From positions 769,427 to 833,426 of the forward strand of contig MU006232.1 of the NCBI GenBank assembly GCA_010093685.1: a stretch of 64,000 bases of DNA. The letters run 5' to 3'. The notes under the pieces were generated by a model. It was not told where the DNA came from. It searched no databases and saw only the letters and a program-made list of their open reading frames with translations. Made by a program: the position numbers and the translations under genes. The stretch is from Ophiobolus disseminans. Lineage: Eukaryota > Ascomycota > Dothideomycetes > Pleosporales > Phaeosphaeriaceae. Of this stretch, positions 35,775 to 47,206 are shown piece by piece (within the stretch, counting starts at the first letter, position 1; every line of letters starts with the position of its first letter).

Positions 35775-37810
35775 TCAATGTCCATTCACTCCGTTTGTGA
35801 CATTCACAGCCGCCTTGCCTTTGATCAAGTCCGCGCCCTTCTCCGCAAGTGCATACACTAAGCTCACAATATTGCCCTGAACATGTGTCGGAAAGATACT
35901 TGCATCAATCACCCTCACATTGCTCGTGCCATACACCCTCATTTCATCGCTCACTGCACCTCCCTTCTCCCTCGGCAACATCGCACACGTACCCACGGGA
36001 TGGTACTCGGTTACCGTATTCCTGGAAACATAGTCCTTCGCTTCCTCAAGCGTGGTGGGAAGTTTAGTCCCAGATGATTTAGCAGCAAGGATGTTGCCCG
36101 CATCATCGCGCCGCAGGACAGACTTCAGAGGCTCAATCTCGGCAAAAGAGAGAGTGTGTAGAATGGAGCGTGCCATCATGTCGACGTCGAGCGGGTGCTT
36201 CAGGTATGCTGGATCAATGGTGGGGTGAACGCTTGGATCTGAAGAGTTGATATGTACATATCCGCGCGAGAGACTGCGCGTTGAACATGCGGCAATGGTA
36301 CACCACATTCCATCTTCCTCGCTTAGAAATATCTTAGATGGGTGGTATGCGTTTGTCATATTGGCGCCGGTGGGCAGGGCAACGATTTGGCACACGGCTT
36401 CCTTTGGGTCAAGGAGCTGGCGAGCGAGTAGCTGGTTGCGACCGGCTGGATCGGCATCGGGGTATTCCTTCGCGTATGCGGTAACGAGAGATTGAATGTG
36501 TTGCTCCGCATCGGGGAATTCGGATTGCACTTTCGTCAGAGATGCGAAGCCGGTGGCCGTGGGAGGAGCGGCGAATGGGCCGGCTTGATGCTGAATATAG
36601 GCTTCCATGGCTTGCTGCATGATCTCGGGGTTACGAACTAAAGCTTCGGCGGTTGGATATTCGTCTTTGACACCCTGTACAACATGATTAGCAACCGATC
36701 CAGGATACAGTTTCGAATGGCAAGACACTTACCAGTACCAAAGTAGTCGCCGTGTGATCGTTCAGATTTTCACCTATTCCAGCATTCTCAACGACGACCT
36801 CGACACCAGCTTTCTGCAGGACGGCAGCTTGACCAATCCCTGAGAGCTCTAACATCTGAGGAGAATTTATCGAGCCACCGCATACAATGACTTCCCTGTT
36901 GGCTTTGACAGTGTGCGTCTGCCCATCAACAATGAACTGCACACCGGTAGCCTTAGCATCGCCATCAGTTTTCTCCAGTTGGATCTTAGAGACCAAAGCG
37001 TTAGTCAACAGTGACAGATTCGATCTCTTCGCGTTAGGCTCGTAGTATTCACGAGCGGCATAACTTCTTCTCTTGAGCTTCGGGTCCACCGTATTCAACT
37101 GATTGAAGCCACCGATTGCCGAGCCACTTCGAGGGTCTTTCGACGGTTTGTAGCCTGCATTGAGAATCGTTTTGGGCCATACGTCTTGTACCCATGTGGA
37201 TTCCTCGCCTGGGAAGCATATCTTATTTGGGTTAGTCTGCAACCAGGGAATGACACGCAGCTACTGACCTTGATTGGTCCTGAAGTACCACGCAAGGCCG
37301 AATCGAGGTACTTGTCGTTGACTTTGTCTGCCAAACCCTCACCGCAGGGATGGTAGGTCTCAAACTTTCGGTAGTATGGCATCATGTCGTCGAAGCCCCA
37401 GCCTTTATTTCCCAGCTCGGCCCAATTGTCGAGATCCTGCCGCGAAGCCATGCTGAACATGTTGAAGTTAATAGCAGAGGAGCCACCAAGCACTTTTCCG
37501 CGGGCCCAGCCATGGGTCCGACCCACCGTTCCTTCCTAGAAAGTGTCAATTAAGTCCCTGCCATGGATTCGCTTCAACTCACTTGTGGTACAGTTTTGAA
37601 GTCCCAATCGTACTGAGGTTTGCCGTATAGCTGGAGAAACAAGTTCGGCCCATCAATCAAGAGGTCGTTTAAGCCATTTCCGCCAGCCTCTATAACACCG
37701 ACGGTGACGTTTGGGTCCTCAGTCAAGCGAGCTGCAACGACCAAACCTGCTGTTCCTCCGCCACAGATAACGTAATCGTACGCTTTACTCGTGAAGTCGT
37801 CGACAGACAT
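35775..37810 (-). CDS. GMC-family flavin oxidoreductase (alcohol oxidase/choline dehydrogenase-like)
   Basis: FAD enzyme that oxidises an alcohol group. Minus-strand exons 37810-37583, 37535-37269, 37221-36733 and 36674-35775 give 627 residues; introns are 47, 47 and 58 bp. The FAD-binding loop CGGGTAG is at residues 16-22. GMC signature 1 lies around GKVLGGSSAINFN and signature 2 at GGSINSPQMLELSGIG. The C-terminal catalytic region has YHPVGTCAM with the active-site His, and the FAD-closing segment THVQGNIVSLVYALAEKGAD. There is no signal peptide and no clear peroxisomal tripeptide (ends NGH), so a cytosolic enzyme is likely. It is flanked on both sides by family-2 inverted-repeat elements. 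The substrate is unknown. Confidence 0.94.
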
Positions 37811-37859
37811 GTTTGCTTTTTGTTTCTGGGTATTGATAGCAAGCTCGACGTTACGATGC

Positions 37860-37988
37860 TTTTGTTAAGAGCACCTGATGTAAGAACCTGTCTATCCTCA
37901 TGCTTTGTTAAACCCTTTTAGAGAGATCTTATAGTGTGAGGACATACAGGCTAGGTGATGGGACGCGAACACTTGCAACACCTCGTGG
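37860..37988 (+). mobile_element. MITE-like element, family 2, copy F
   Basis: About 130 bp starting 50 bp upstream of the GMC start codon. The inner inverted pair is ACCTGTCTATCCTCA and TGAGGACATACAGG. The right end reads GGGACGCGAACACTTGCAAC then ACCTCGTGG, matching copies E, H and J. It has the same orientation as copy E. The left end is not sharply defined. Non-coding. Confidence 0.65.
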
Positions 37989-38616
37989 AGTAAGGGTTGA
38001 TAGAATAAGAGTTTCGCTAGTTTTAATGGTTTCAGAAGTGTACTGAAGTTCATAAACGATGTATACGTCGTAGGCGTTTATATACACTCGCCGGCTGTGG
38101 TACGCCCGTCGAAATGCTGGCCTAGAGCCTCTGGCTTCCCCACACTTGGTCTGCTTAGTGCCGAACGGCTGGAGGATTGTGGTGCAGATGATCTTGACAG
38201 CTAATGGACGCCACGGTCGGTCAATCCAATCACATACCTACCTTTCGCCCCCTTCGCCGACCGCGTCCTGTTCTGGATCTGGCCGATAGATTCATGTGTT
38301 AGTATAGGTCGAGCTACTCGGGCAAGCAGCTAAATTGATGGCGCTATATGCCTCTCATGCACATCTTGGCTGCAGATAATGTCCCGCTCTGAAAGAACGA
38401 GGCAAAGCCGACCTTACCTAGGTAATCGTACGGGACGCGATGTCATGATAACTAAGATCTGGTAATTATAGCTTCACCGAAACAGGCTGGTTGAAGTCCC
38501 ACTATTTTCGTACTCTTCTTTTTGCGTGTCATCTCTTTGTCCGGGTTGGCGTTTTCAGGCTTCGAGTCTCTATGAAAGGTACCTACGTACCTCGGCGTGC
38601 ATGGCGAAGGCGGGGT
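37989..38616. other. Intergenic region between repeat elements
   Basis: About 630 bp between elements F and G. It probably includes the distal promoter of the GMC gene. No gene or RNA motif was recognised. Confidence 0.5.
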
Positions 38617-38825
38617 ATGCGGGAGCTCGTATTTGATGATGCGGTAATGTTGACTAACGCCCTAGGTAGATAGATATTAATACGTTCTCTTATATAAAGA
38701 CCTGTCTACCTTCAGACCCACATTAGAGTTTCTTCAAGTATTCCTAGTGTTGTGAGGATATACAGGCTTCCTTACAAACTCTTGTAGCACCTAGTGGCGC
38801 ATCACCTCCTTCGTAGACTCCGGCA
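38617..38825 (-). mobile_element. MITE-like element, family 1, copy G (inverted)
   Basis: About 205 bp in reverse orientation to copies A-D. The left end GAGCTCGTATTTGATGATGC and right end (GGCGCATCACCTCCTTCGTA) are imperfect inverted repeats. The inner pair is GACCTGTCTACCTTC and GTGTTGTGAGGATATACAGG. The right end also carries CTTGTAGCACCTAGTGG, which resembles family-2 ends and links the two families. Non-coding. Confidence 0.72.
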
Positions 38826-39236
38826 AGGCGCGGACCCTCTACGTGCAGATGTTTTGAATATGGCATACTTACCACGGTCCTATACTTGGGCTCGTTTGGA
38901 TAAGAACAGCTGGCGGAGTGGAATCGAGGTTTAATGCAATTAGCGGATGCATAAGCATGGGGCTGATATAGCTTTACGAGCCGCCTTGTATGTTGAGGCC
39001 TCGAAGACGAAGAGTGAACAGTACGTCTGGAGATGGCCCGAAATGCGATACGGATATACAGAAGGTTGCTATAAGGTTGTGTGTTCTGTTGGAGGTGGTG
39101 AGGAGAGGGCGTCCCAAAGGGGCAATGATGACATGCATCCGAGGCCGAAAGCACAGACGCGCTCCACCAAAACTTTCGCGAAGAAAAGTTCACGAAACTC
39201 GAGCTTACAACGCCGAAAGGGACAACACGCACGGCC

Positions 39237-40932
39237 ATGCTGACTGAGCAATTCGTAGTCGCTATCGCCGCGTCGACGAAGGCAAACACGGGCGTCGCGA
39301 AAGATGCGGGTATTTTCATACACGAATTCCAGCCGCTAGCTGCTCAGCGACATGTCTTCAAGAAGAGCGCAACTGCGCCCAACGGCATTGCAGTAAGCGG
39401 CTCGCATATTTTCGCCGCGCAGTCGGAAAAGGCCATCGTGCACGTATACAGCAGAGATAAGGGCAACCAGGAAGCCATTGTGCCTTTCCCCGAGCGGATC
39501 CACAGCATTGCGCTCGCTGCGCAGGAGTCGGTACTGCTACTGGGCACGGAGAGCGGTCGAGTGCTGGCGTGGGAGGTCAGTCATGGCCCGGCATGTGTAC
39601 ATGATATGGTCTTCTAATACCACATAGATCTGCTCAGGTCGCCTCGTTTCCACGTCCACCTCACATCTCCAACCAGTGACGTCCATTGCCGTTGACCCGA
39701 CCTCCAACTTCTTCCTTTCGGGCTCCCCAGATGCTATGATACACGTCTGGGCACTGCCTGCAATTCTCTCCTTCTCCCCCGACACCTCGCGTTCCCCCGT
39801 TCATACCCTCTCAACCCACCGCGGCCCTATTTCGTCGATCGCGTGCGGACACAGTTCGAGCAGCGCAAACATTGCCGTGTCGATAGCGGGGGACAAGTCT
39901 GCCATAGTATGGGACTACCACACTGGCCAGATGCTGAGGACCTATCTGCTTCCGGAGGCACCCACGGCGGTGACATTGGACCCCGCTGACCGGGCGTTTT
40001 ACGTTGCTTATGCCGACGGAAGCTTGCAGACGGTCGACTTCTACGATGACGTCCAGAAGAACATCTCCACCGAAGTGTTGCGTGACGCATCTTCGTCCCA
40101 CCGTCCAGTTCAGCCCTCACCGAAAACCAGGTTCAGTGCGGAGTCTCAGAAACTTGGCGGGGCGCTCAGTCTCGCCTTGAGCTGGGATGGCACGACACTC
40201 GTCTCAGGGCATGCGAGCGGCAAGGTTGCAGCGTGGGACCTTGCGAAGAGCAACTACTTGTCCACGTTGACAAATCTCCCGGGCCCTGTCTCAAATCTCC
40301 AATTTCTCCAGCCTACAGGGTTCCCCAAAACACTGGAACGGACCTTCAAAGTACAGACGGTTGTCAAGCCGAAACAGGATGCAGGATCGGCAGGAGGCGG
40401 CCTTGTCCCTACCGGCTACACCCTGAATATGCAATTCACTGGTCGACTACGTACTGGACGCGTGGCTGCTACGGACAAGATGCTTACAACCAAAAGCGAG
40501 TTCGAAACCGCTCTCACTCACCCTAGCTTCCCTATCAACATGCTAGAGGAAAGCCTTGCTGAATTGGAGAACTGGGGGGCCCAATCGAAAGGTGGCGCCG
40601 CTGTGACCTCGGACTTTATGGCGCTTGACAGTGATGACCACGGCCGAGTAGCGGAGTCTCAGACAGAAGTCAACGAACTCAAGAAACAGGTCGCCAGCCT
40701 ACAGCGCATCCAGAAGGTTACATTCTCGCAGCTGTCGGAGCTACGCGAAGAGAAGGAATACTTTGTGAGCCAAGAGAAGAAGCGGACAGAACGTGCTAAA
40801 ACGCGGGCCAAGAAGAACACGGGTCTCGCAAACGGCGCAGCACGAAGCCACGCAAACGAGGATGTGGAGATGACTGACAGCGATGAGGGCCTTGACTCTG
40901 AGTCAGACTCGGACGATGCTGCCCAGGTGTGA
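39237..40932 (+). CDS. IPI3: Pre-rRNA processing protein Ipi3 (WD40)
   Basis: WD40 component of the Rix1 complex (Rix1-Ipi1-Ipi3), needed for ITS2 processing and maturation of the pre-60S particle in the nucleolus/nucleoplasm. Exons 39237-39575 and 39628-40932 flank a 52-bp intron and give 547 residues. The N-terminus MLTEQFVVAI and repeats such as GTESGRVLAWEICSGRL, SGSPDAMIHVWALP and AGDKSAIVWDYHTGQMLRT build the propeller (about residues 1-320). A C-terminal coiled coil (EVNELKKQVASLQRIQ) and an acidic tail rich in D/E/S follow. The splice falls inside a WD repeat and restores it. It appears intact. The family assignment rests on the overall pattern and the coiled-coil tail. Confidence 0.87.
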
Positions 40933-43458
40933 AAACCCGGGAGAAACTCGTGGACGACAGTGCCATCCCAGGAACCTCGAGGCCAGGAATACTCCCGAGT
41001 CACGGAGGAAGTCCATCCCACAATGAAGTCGGCGTCGAGGTCCGCATTGTTCTCGGCCACTGAAGCTGCGAGGAGGACTGTCGCACAATTATGCGGCAAC
41101 CACGAATCGCCAAACGTGTGCTCCACGGTCGAACGGTAATATCCGAAACCTGACAATATTGTATACGGAAGTACATCGTACAAGTTCATATCCACCCACG
41201 GTAGCGAAGTCAAAAGTTCTTTGACAACACAAATGCTACAAGATCAGTTGCATCTCCACGTTTTCGGGCACTCCGAGTACCTAGGCATACGCCGAGAAAC
41301 ATGACTAGAAACAATGAACACAACCCCAGCCTCCAGTGCACCTACGTGCAGAGCGGGGTCGCAAGCGCAGTCTCCATCTCCTCGCTGTACCACCCTGATA
41401 ACTGCAGCTACACCCACCAGTGCGCCCTACTCCATTCCACCACCTTTCGGAAGCAAAGTCAGCTGCACAGCGAGATCGCAGACTTTCCAACGCTAGCCCA
41501 GCGATTTGCGATCACGCATCCTCCAGGCCGTCCTGTCGTGCAACCCTCGGGCTTGGAGCGGCCGCAAAAGAAAATGGTTCGTGCCGGTCTGGACATGACA
41601 TTCGATTGGGCGCTCATGCCGTGGCACTGTGCTGCAGACGATCGCTTCCGAGAGCGGACACGCGTGTATGGAGCGTCGAGGACCGCGAGCGGTGTGCGAA
41701 GCTGGTGGGCCCTATAGCAATCGGCATCTTATCGAGTGTGAAGCAAAAGGGTAGCAGAAAGCCTCATGTATTCCCGTAGCCTTTCCCTTCAGCAGTGCAC
41801 GATGCGACGCCCAGCGAAAGAATCACTAGTGTTTGCGATCATGCAACTATCCGCTTCGCGTATGTCTATGCTGCAAGTCACGTCCACGTACAGAAAAGAC
41901 GGTGAATGGGTCGCCGATCGTGTTTACGCACACACACACACACACGCCCTCTCTGTCTTCGAACTTGTCCGTCTATTCCCCCTGCGCGACTCATTCCTCA
42001 CATCTGCTGATGCTTTCGTGTGTACGTCCGCTTCATTTTTCTCATCAGTGGGCAAATTGGACGTTCATGCAAGACTCGCTTAGCCAGCCGTTTGCAGAAC
42101 GCGTGCCTGCAGCGTGGGGGGTGACCCAGGCCCGGATCGATCAGAAGGAGAATTTAGCAAGGGCGATCATATAGGGCCAGTCGGGTATTCTGTCCAATTT
42201 GTTTCACGCGTTTTGCGGCGGGCACTGTAGGCGGTGGCGATGGATAGCAGCATGCTAGATTGACTCGTGTTAATGATTTTGACCATGTTTCATGATCGCT
42301 GCTGTGTGTGTTTTCGGGTTGGAGGGTATGTGTTCGTTCAAGCGTGTTAGAGGTGGAAATATAAAGAGCACGGTCTATATCAGGCGCTGCTATAGGGCAG
42401 AATGTGGGTTTTTGTAAACATGATGCCAGCTGGTTGGACACGAATACGAGGGACGAATTGAGCATGACATGGGTGTCCAAAGCGGATGCACACAAGGTCC
42501 CTGCCATCCTGGGGCCGACAAATATGTAATTCCGGAATTGACTGGGGAGGTCAACATGGCATTTAGGATGACACGGACTCCCAAGTGCGCAGTTTAGCAT
42601 ATGTGAGGTACCTCGTTTTTTATTAATCTGTGGCAGCTTGCTGCCGCCTCTACCGCGATCGAAGCCATGCAGCCGCTATAGCCGCCATGCTTCGTGCCGT
42701 GGAATTTGTCCCCTGCGCACCGTCCCCCACGTACGTCCGACATCGCAATGAGGCCAAATCCCTTGAACCCATCCCTAAGTTGTAGGAGTGACCCACCCCT
42801 TCTCGCCCTTCAAGCCACCAGATTTCCCTGGTGCGGAACATGTTGGTGGAAGGAAGCGTTGGAGATAAGGTTTGCATCCGGGGTAATTTCGACCGAGGTG
42901 TGACAACGGGCCAGTAGAGACGGGGCAAGCTGCGCATACCGAATACTATCGCATTAATCGAGAGGAAAGCGTATTAAAATATGTCGGTGGGACAAGAAAT
43001 GAAAGACAAAGATAGTGCAAAGCCGCAATAAAGATACTCAACTCTAAAGTCGGTACCCTGAGGTTAATAGTCTTCGGTAATCATCACGGTCGTTCGTCCT
43101 CGCGGTTTCGCTTCTTGCAACGTGAGGGAAACAAAGGTAACAGTACTCCGCCAAACGAAAGGATGTGGTTGGTGTATGAATGCCGGGATAAATCAAGAGA
43201 TGCCGCCAAAATGACTAGAGTGCAGGCACAAGTACCGTCGCTTTTGCATATGTAGGAATAGCAAAGTGGTGTTCCGAAAAAGATTAACAATGGTATCGTA
43301 GTCATTCGTGTCGTGAGTGCTTGAAGCCGTTGGGAGATAACAATGCAGATAGCGAGGAAAGCACCGCAAGCTCGATGAACGCCAACGCTAATAGTCGCTA
43401 ATATATCGGAAGAGGCCTCCAGAAAAGCGAGATGTGATTGTTGCTTGGAAGGAAAGGG
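40933..43458. other. Long convergent intergenic region with a CA microsatellite
   Basis: About 2.5 kb between the 3' ends of IPI3 (+) and the otubain gene (-). A perfect (CA)n tract lies at about 41929-41945. A plus-strand open frame at 41301-41717 (138 codons) overlaps other open frames, has no motif and is not called. No repeat element of the MITE-like families was seen here. Confidence 0.5.
41929..41945 (+). repeat. (CA)n microsatellite
   Basis: About eight perfect CA units in non-coding DNA, directly visible. Confidence 0.9.
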
Positions 43459-45470
43459 TTATGACGAATGTGACTTGTGCCGTCCTTTGTTGCCGGTCGC
43501 GTAGTCCCCGTCTGGAGACCACTCTTCAGGTTGGAAGTCCGGATTCATGAAATGAGCAGTGTTGAAGTGGGAGCTGGAAACTGTCAGCTGATGACTGCTT
43601 GAGTCCGATATTTGTACCTACTTCCGAAATATCGAGGTCTGAAATGGCTGCGCCTGCATGACAGAGCCAAAGCCCGGTTCCAGTTCATACATTGAGGGTC
43701 GAAAGGGGCCGCCTCGTTCGATGACTAGTGGAGCGGCGCGCTCGATGTTAACTGGTGGGGGTGGTGGGGGGTGGATGGGAAGGGTCACCGGAGGTTGGTC
43801 AAGATGAAGGCCATGGTGACTCACAGGGTTGTACTGGCTTGCAGGGTTGGAGTGGGTTGGGATCAGGAAGTCCAATGAAGAACTGCTCACAGGAGTAGCG
43901 GGTGTTGCTGCAGAGGGGTATGGTTGAACAGGCGTAACCTGAGGTTGTGACGTGGGGCTTGGGCTGAATTCGTACGAGAGCGAGGCCCATCTCTGACCAA
44001 AGCCAGAGGGGTACATGCCCGGGATCATGTTCATGACGTCCCCCACGTTTGACGCCGTCGGGACGAAGTCGTCAAAGTTGCTTGCCAGCGCAACCTGTAG
44101 TGGCGGCTGGGGCGGAATGGGCTGCTGTTGGATGCGCTGGGGGACATCTCCAGCTTTGTAGAGGATGTCATAGTGACCGCTGTGGGTCGTCAGCAAGTGC
44201 CAATAAGAGACTATCACGGGGCGCTCACGGTCGGTAGAGGAGCCTCAGCATTGGGGCGTTTGGGATGGGCAGCTGATGATGGTCTGTTGGCTCGGCGTAG
44301 AAGCTGCGGTTGATTTCCTCGCCCGGAGAACGGTCAAGATACCAGACCTCGAGGCCGAAGCCAGCAGGCTTGACGAGGGCATCAGCAAGGGCGGCGATGC
44401 CAATGTTGTCGGCTTCGCACTGCGACGGCTCAATGTTGTTTGCGCAGTACGCCTTTACGTCGCCCATGGGGACGAAGTGGGTGAAGTCGTCTGCATGCGT
44501 CTGCACCCAGGCACTGGCAAGGAGCTGGGCGAGTCAGCCGGAGTGGTCACAGAGAAGGTGCACGGTTCTTACTTTGACGTAGGTGATGATGGCCATGGAC
44601 GTGCCCATGTCGTTGAAGGTGTTGAGCAGGATGTCGGCCGCCACGCCGTTCATGAGCTGCAGCGATTCGGCCAGCTTGCGCAGGAGGTCAGTCATCTCTT
44701 CGGCAAAGTCCATCCAGATGTCGCGCTGGTAGCCGGCATGGTCGAGCAGGTTGCCGAGGGAGAGCAGGCGGGCCTCCTCGTCGGCAAACTTGCTCACATC
44801 GCCGACACGCAGCAGGGCCTCAAAGTAGGTGAAGGCGATTGCTGAGGGTGGTGAGGTGGTTAGCACGGGGAAAGTTGGGGAAGGCGCGATGGGACTCACC
44901 CCGCCACCCACAGTGGCCGTCGCCACGGCAGGTGCGAAAGTAGGCGTACTTTTCGGGCAGCGCGGCCGTCTTGACCTGGAAGACGGGGTCGGCGTTGGCA
45001 TACTGCGTCGTGATGGCTGCGCTGCTCTGGCGCTCGCCGACTAGCGGTCCCTGCGACGGTCAGCGGTGGTCTTGACTTGGCCGTGGTGAATGGGGCCGAC
45101 AAGGCAGGGCGGCGCAAACAAACAAACTCACCGTCGCCTCGGGCTCGTACTCGCTCGACAGCTTCTGCAGATGGGCCAGCTCGTCATCGGAGGCCATGTA
45201 GGGGTCGGCCATGGTGAGGATGAGGTTCTGCGGGTGCTGGCTCTGACTCTGGTTCTGGTTCTGGCTGCGGCCGTGCTGGTGCTGGTGGTGGTTAAAGCCC
45301 GCGGGAGCGAGGACCGGGGCGCGCATTGGTAGCGGCCGCGCAAACGACAACCCTGGGTGGCCCAGCGCGGCTCCGTACTGGCTGTGCCCGTGGCTCTGTG
45401 CGGGAGCGCCATAGTGGCCTGCAGGCGCCTGCCCATGGCCGTGAACATGGAAGCCCGAAGACACCCTCAT
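43459..45470 (-). CDS. Otubain-type deubiquitinase (peptidase C65)
   Basis: Cysteine protease that removes ubiquitin from conjugates. Minus-strand exons are 45470-45132, 45050-44900, 44841-44573, 44524-44229, 44179-43622 and 43573-43459, giving 575 residues. Introns are 81, 58, 48, 49 and 48 bp. The N-terminal 90 residues are His/Gln/Pro-rich and probably disordered. The OTU core contains RGDGHCGWRAIAFTYFEALL, with the catalytic Asp157 and Cys160. It ends at RPGHYDILYK with the catalytic His near residue 354, so all three residues are present. The loop reads D-G-H-C rather than the more common D-G-N-C. A 200-residue Pro/Ser-rich tail ends with NSHFNTAHFMNPDFQPEEW, a fungal otubain end motif that fixes the last splice. 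Confidence 0.92.
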
Positions 45471-47206
45471 GTCGTCTGCGTCCGTGTAGTCGCCGGCCTT
45501 CGATGTCGATCAGGATGTTTGTGTGTGTGTCTTCGTCTGCAATCGTCCCTCCCCGTGTGCTGAGTGACGGGCGGCGGCGTGACCGTGTGCGCGCGCAGGC
45601 AATTGGATGCTCGATTCCACGGCAGACTCGGCGGCGCGCAATCGATCTCGAGCAGCAATTCGTCCACGAGCTGCTGAACCGAGGGAGCGTCTGGCTTTAG
45701 TATGTGCAGTGCAGAGATCCGCGGCGGTGGGCTGGAAGCTGTGTCGTTGCTGTGATACCTCCCACGGCCAGGGGTACGCCAATATATGGGAGAGACAGGC
45801 GCGCTTCCTGAGGCGTGCCCGTGGAATTCAGTCTGCTGCCAGGTACCAAAGCACTCTGTAACACATCTGTCCTGGCGCTTTGAAACGTCCTGTCTGTGTT
45901 GCACCGGGAGCCTAGGAGATGGGATGGCCACAGTATCGATCTCGTCAGTGCGAGCACGCATGCATATCGAGCGATGGGGCTGCTTCATGTGAAACCGGAG
46001 GGAGGAGAGCGTGAACCGTGACGGGCGCACCAAAGGGAGAGCATTCCTGATTCCAAGCGTCGTCACAATCAGCGCCTGCTGGGCCCTCGGGCAAAAGAAA
46101 AGCAGCCATGGCTGCTATGGACGAGGGCAGTATGGCATCACGCAAGCCTTGCCGGCACCGGACACGAAGCTCAGCGGGGGTCTGCTCCCTCCTTTGACTA
46201 GCATCATCATGCCTCACCTTGTCTTTGACATGGAACCTTCCACTGACTCTCCTCTATCACCATTATCAGGGCACGGATCACCGCCTCGTCCCTATCACGG
46301 GACGTCTCTCGTTCATCACAAGGGCCGGCACCGCACTGTCAGCACCTGGGACCGGAACAATTGCCAGGGCTTGAGGCTGGTCTTGTGTTGCATGCAGAGG
46401 GGGCTCTTCAGCGGCGCTGTGCAACGCCATGGAATGCGGTCAACACAGCATCTTCCATGCACCCAAAAACCCACAGCTGCCCCTCTTCCACACGTCCAAG
46501 CGCCTCCACACTTGCGTTTGAGCGCTCCTGTCACAGTGGCCTCCTGCATTGAATGATTCGCCCGCATCGTCGTGGCGTTGAAAAAGAACTACTGGTCCGG
46601 CGATAACATCAAGGGTCGCCGTCCCCACGCTGCAGGCGAGCCAGGATTGTCACCAAGGAGCGCTGTGTGGGCCTATTGCTTTTGCTGATGGCTCGCTAGA
46701 CACTGACTCGTCTGAGCCGCTTCCCCGGAGCGATGGCCCGCAAGAGGGACGGCACCTTAATTCGTGGATTGCTGAGCGAAGCATCAGATCCTGCGTCACG
46801 TCACTGGTCAACATCTTTGATTCCAAGCATCACAAAATGGGGGCTGCGCGGTGGCTGCGGAGGGCCGCGACGACCGAGCAATCGGGTTTCTTGGCTTGTT
46901 GCATCGAGAGAACGAGGCCATGTTACATACAGAATCTGCTGCTGACCTATGTAGCAGAGGCGCTCAAGTGTGTACCCGAACAAGTCCGCCGCCCAGATGC
47001 TGTTGAGACGCCACTGCTCGTGTGGATGGAAACTCTTGCCTTGTGCTACCTGGCTGGACCAACCCTGATTCTCGTCCTGGTGCATGTCTTACCCTTCAGG
47101 TGAGATGAAGCCTCGGTGACGGTAATGTGTAACTACCACGTCCCGTGGTCCCTCACCCGTATGCCCGGTCAATGGTTGTCTTGTACGCCCACAGCTATGC
47201 TGCAGG
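45471..47206. other. Intergenic region, nothing recognised
   Basis: About 1.7 kb between the otubain start and the 3' end of the CSN2 gene. It probably holds the otubain promoter and 5' UTR. Open frames here are short and overlapping with no motif. Confidence 0.5.

Noticed and set aside
37237..37268. A 32-bp intron in the GMC gene ending at GCAG
   Set aside because: Too short for a fungal intron; the next AG gives a 47-bp intron with a CTAAC branch site and keeps the frame.
41301..41717. Plus-strand open frame of 138 codons downstream of IPI3
   Set aside because: No family motif, overlaps other open frames and lies in a convergent intergenic region; could be UTR or chance.
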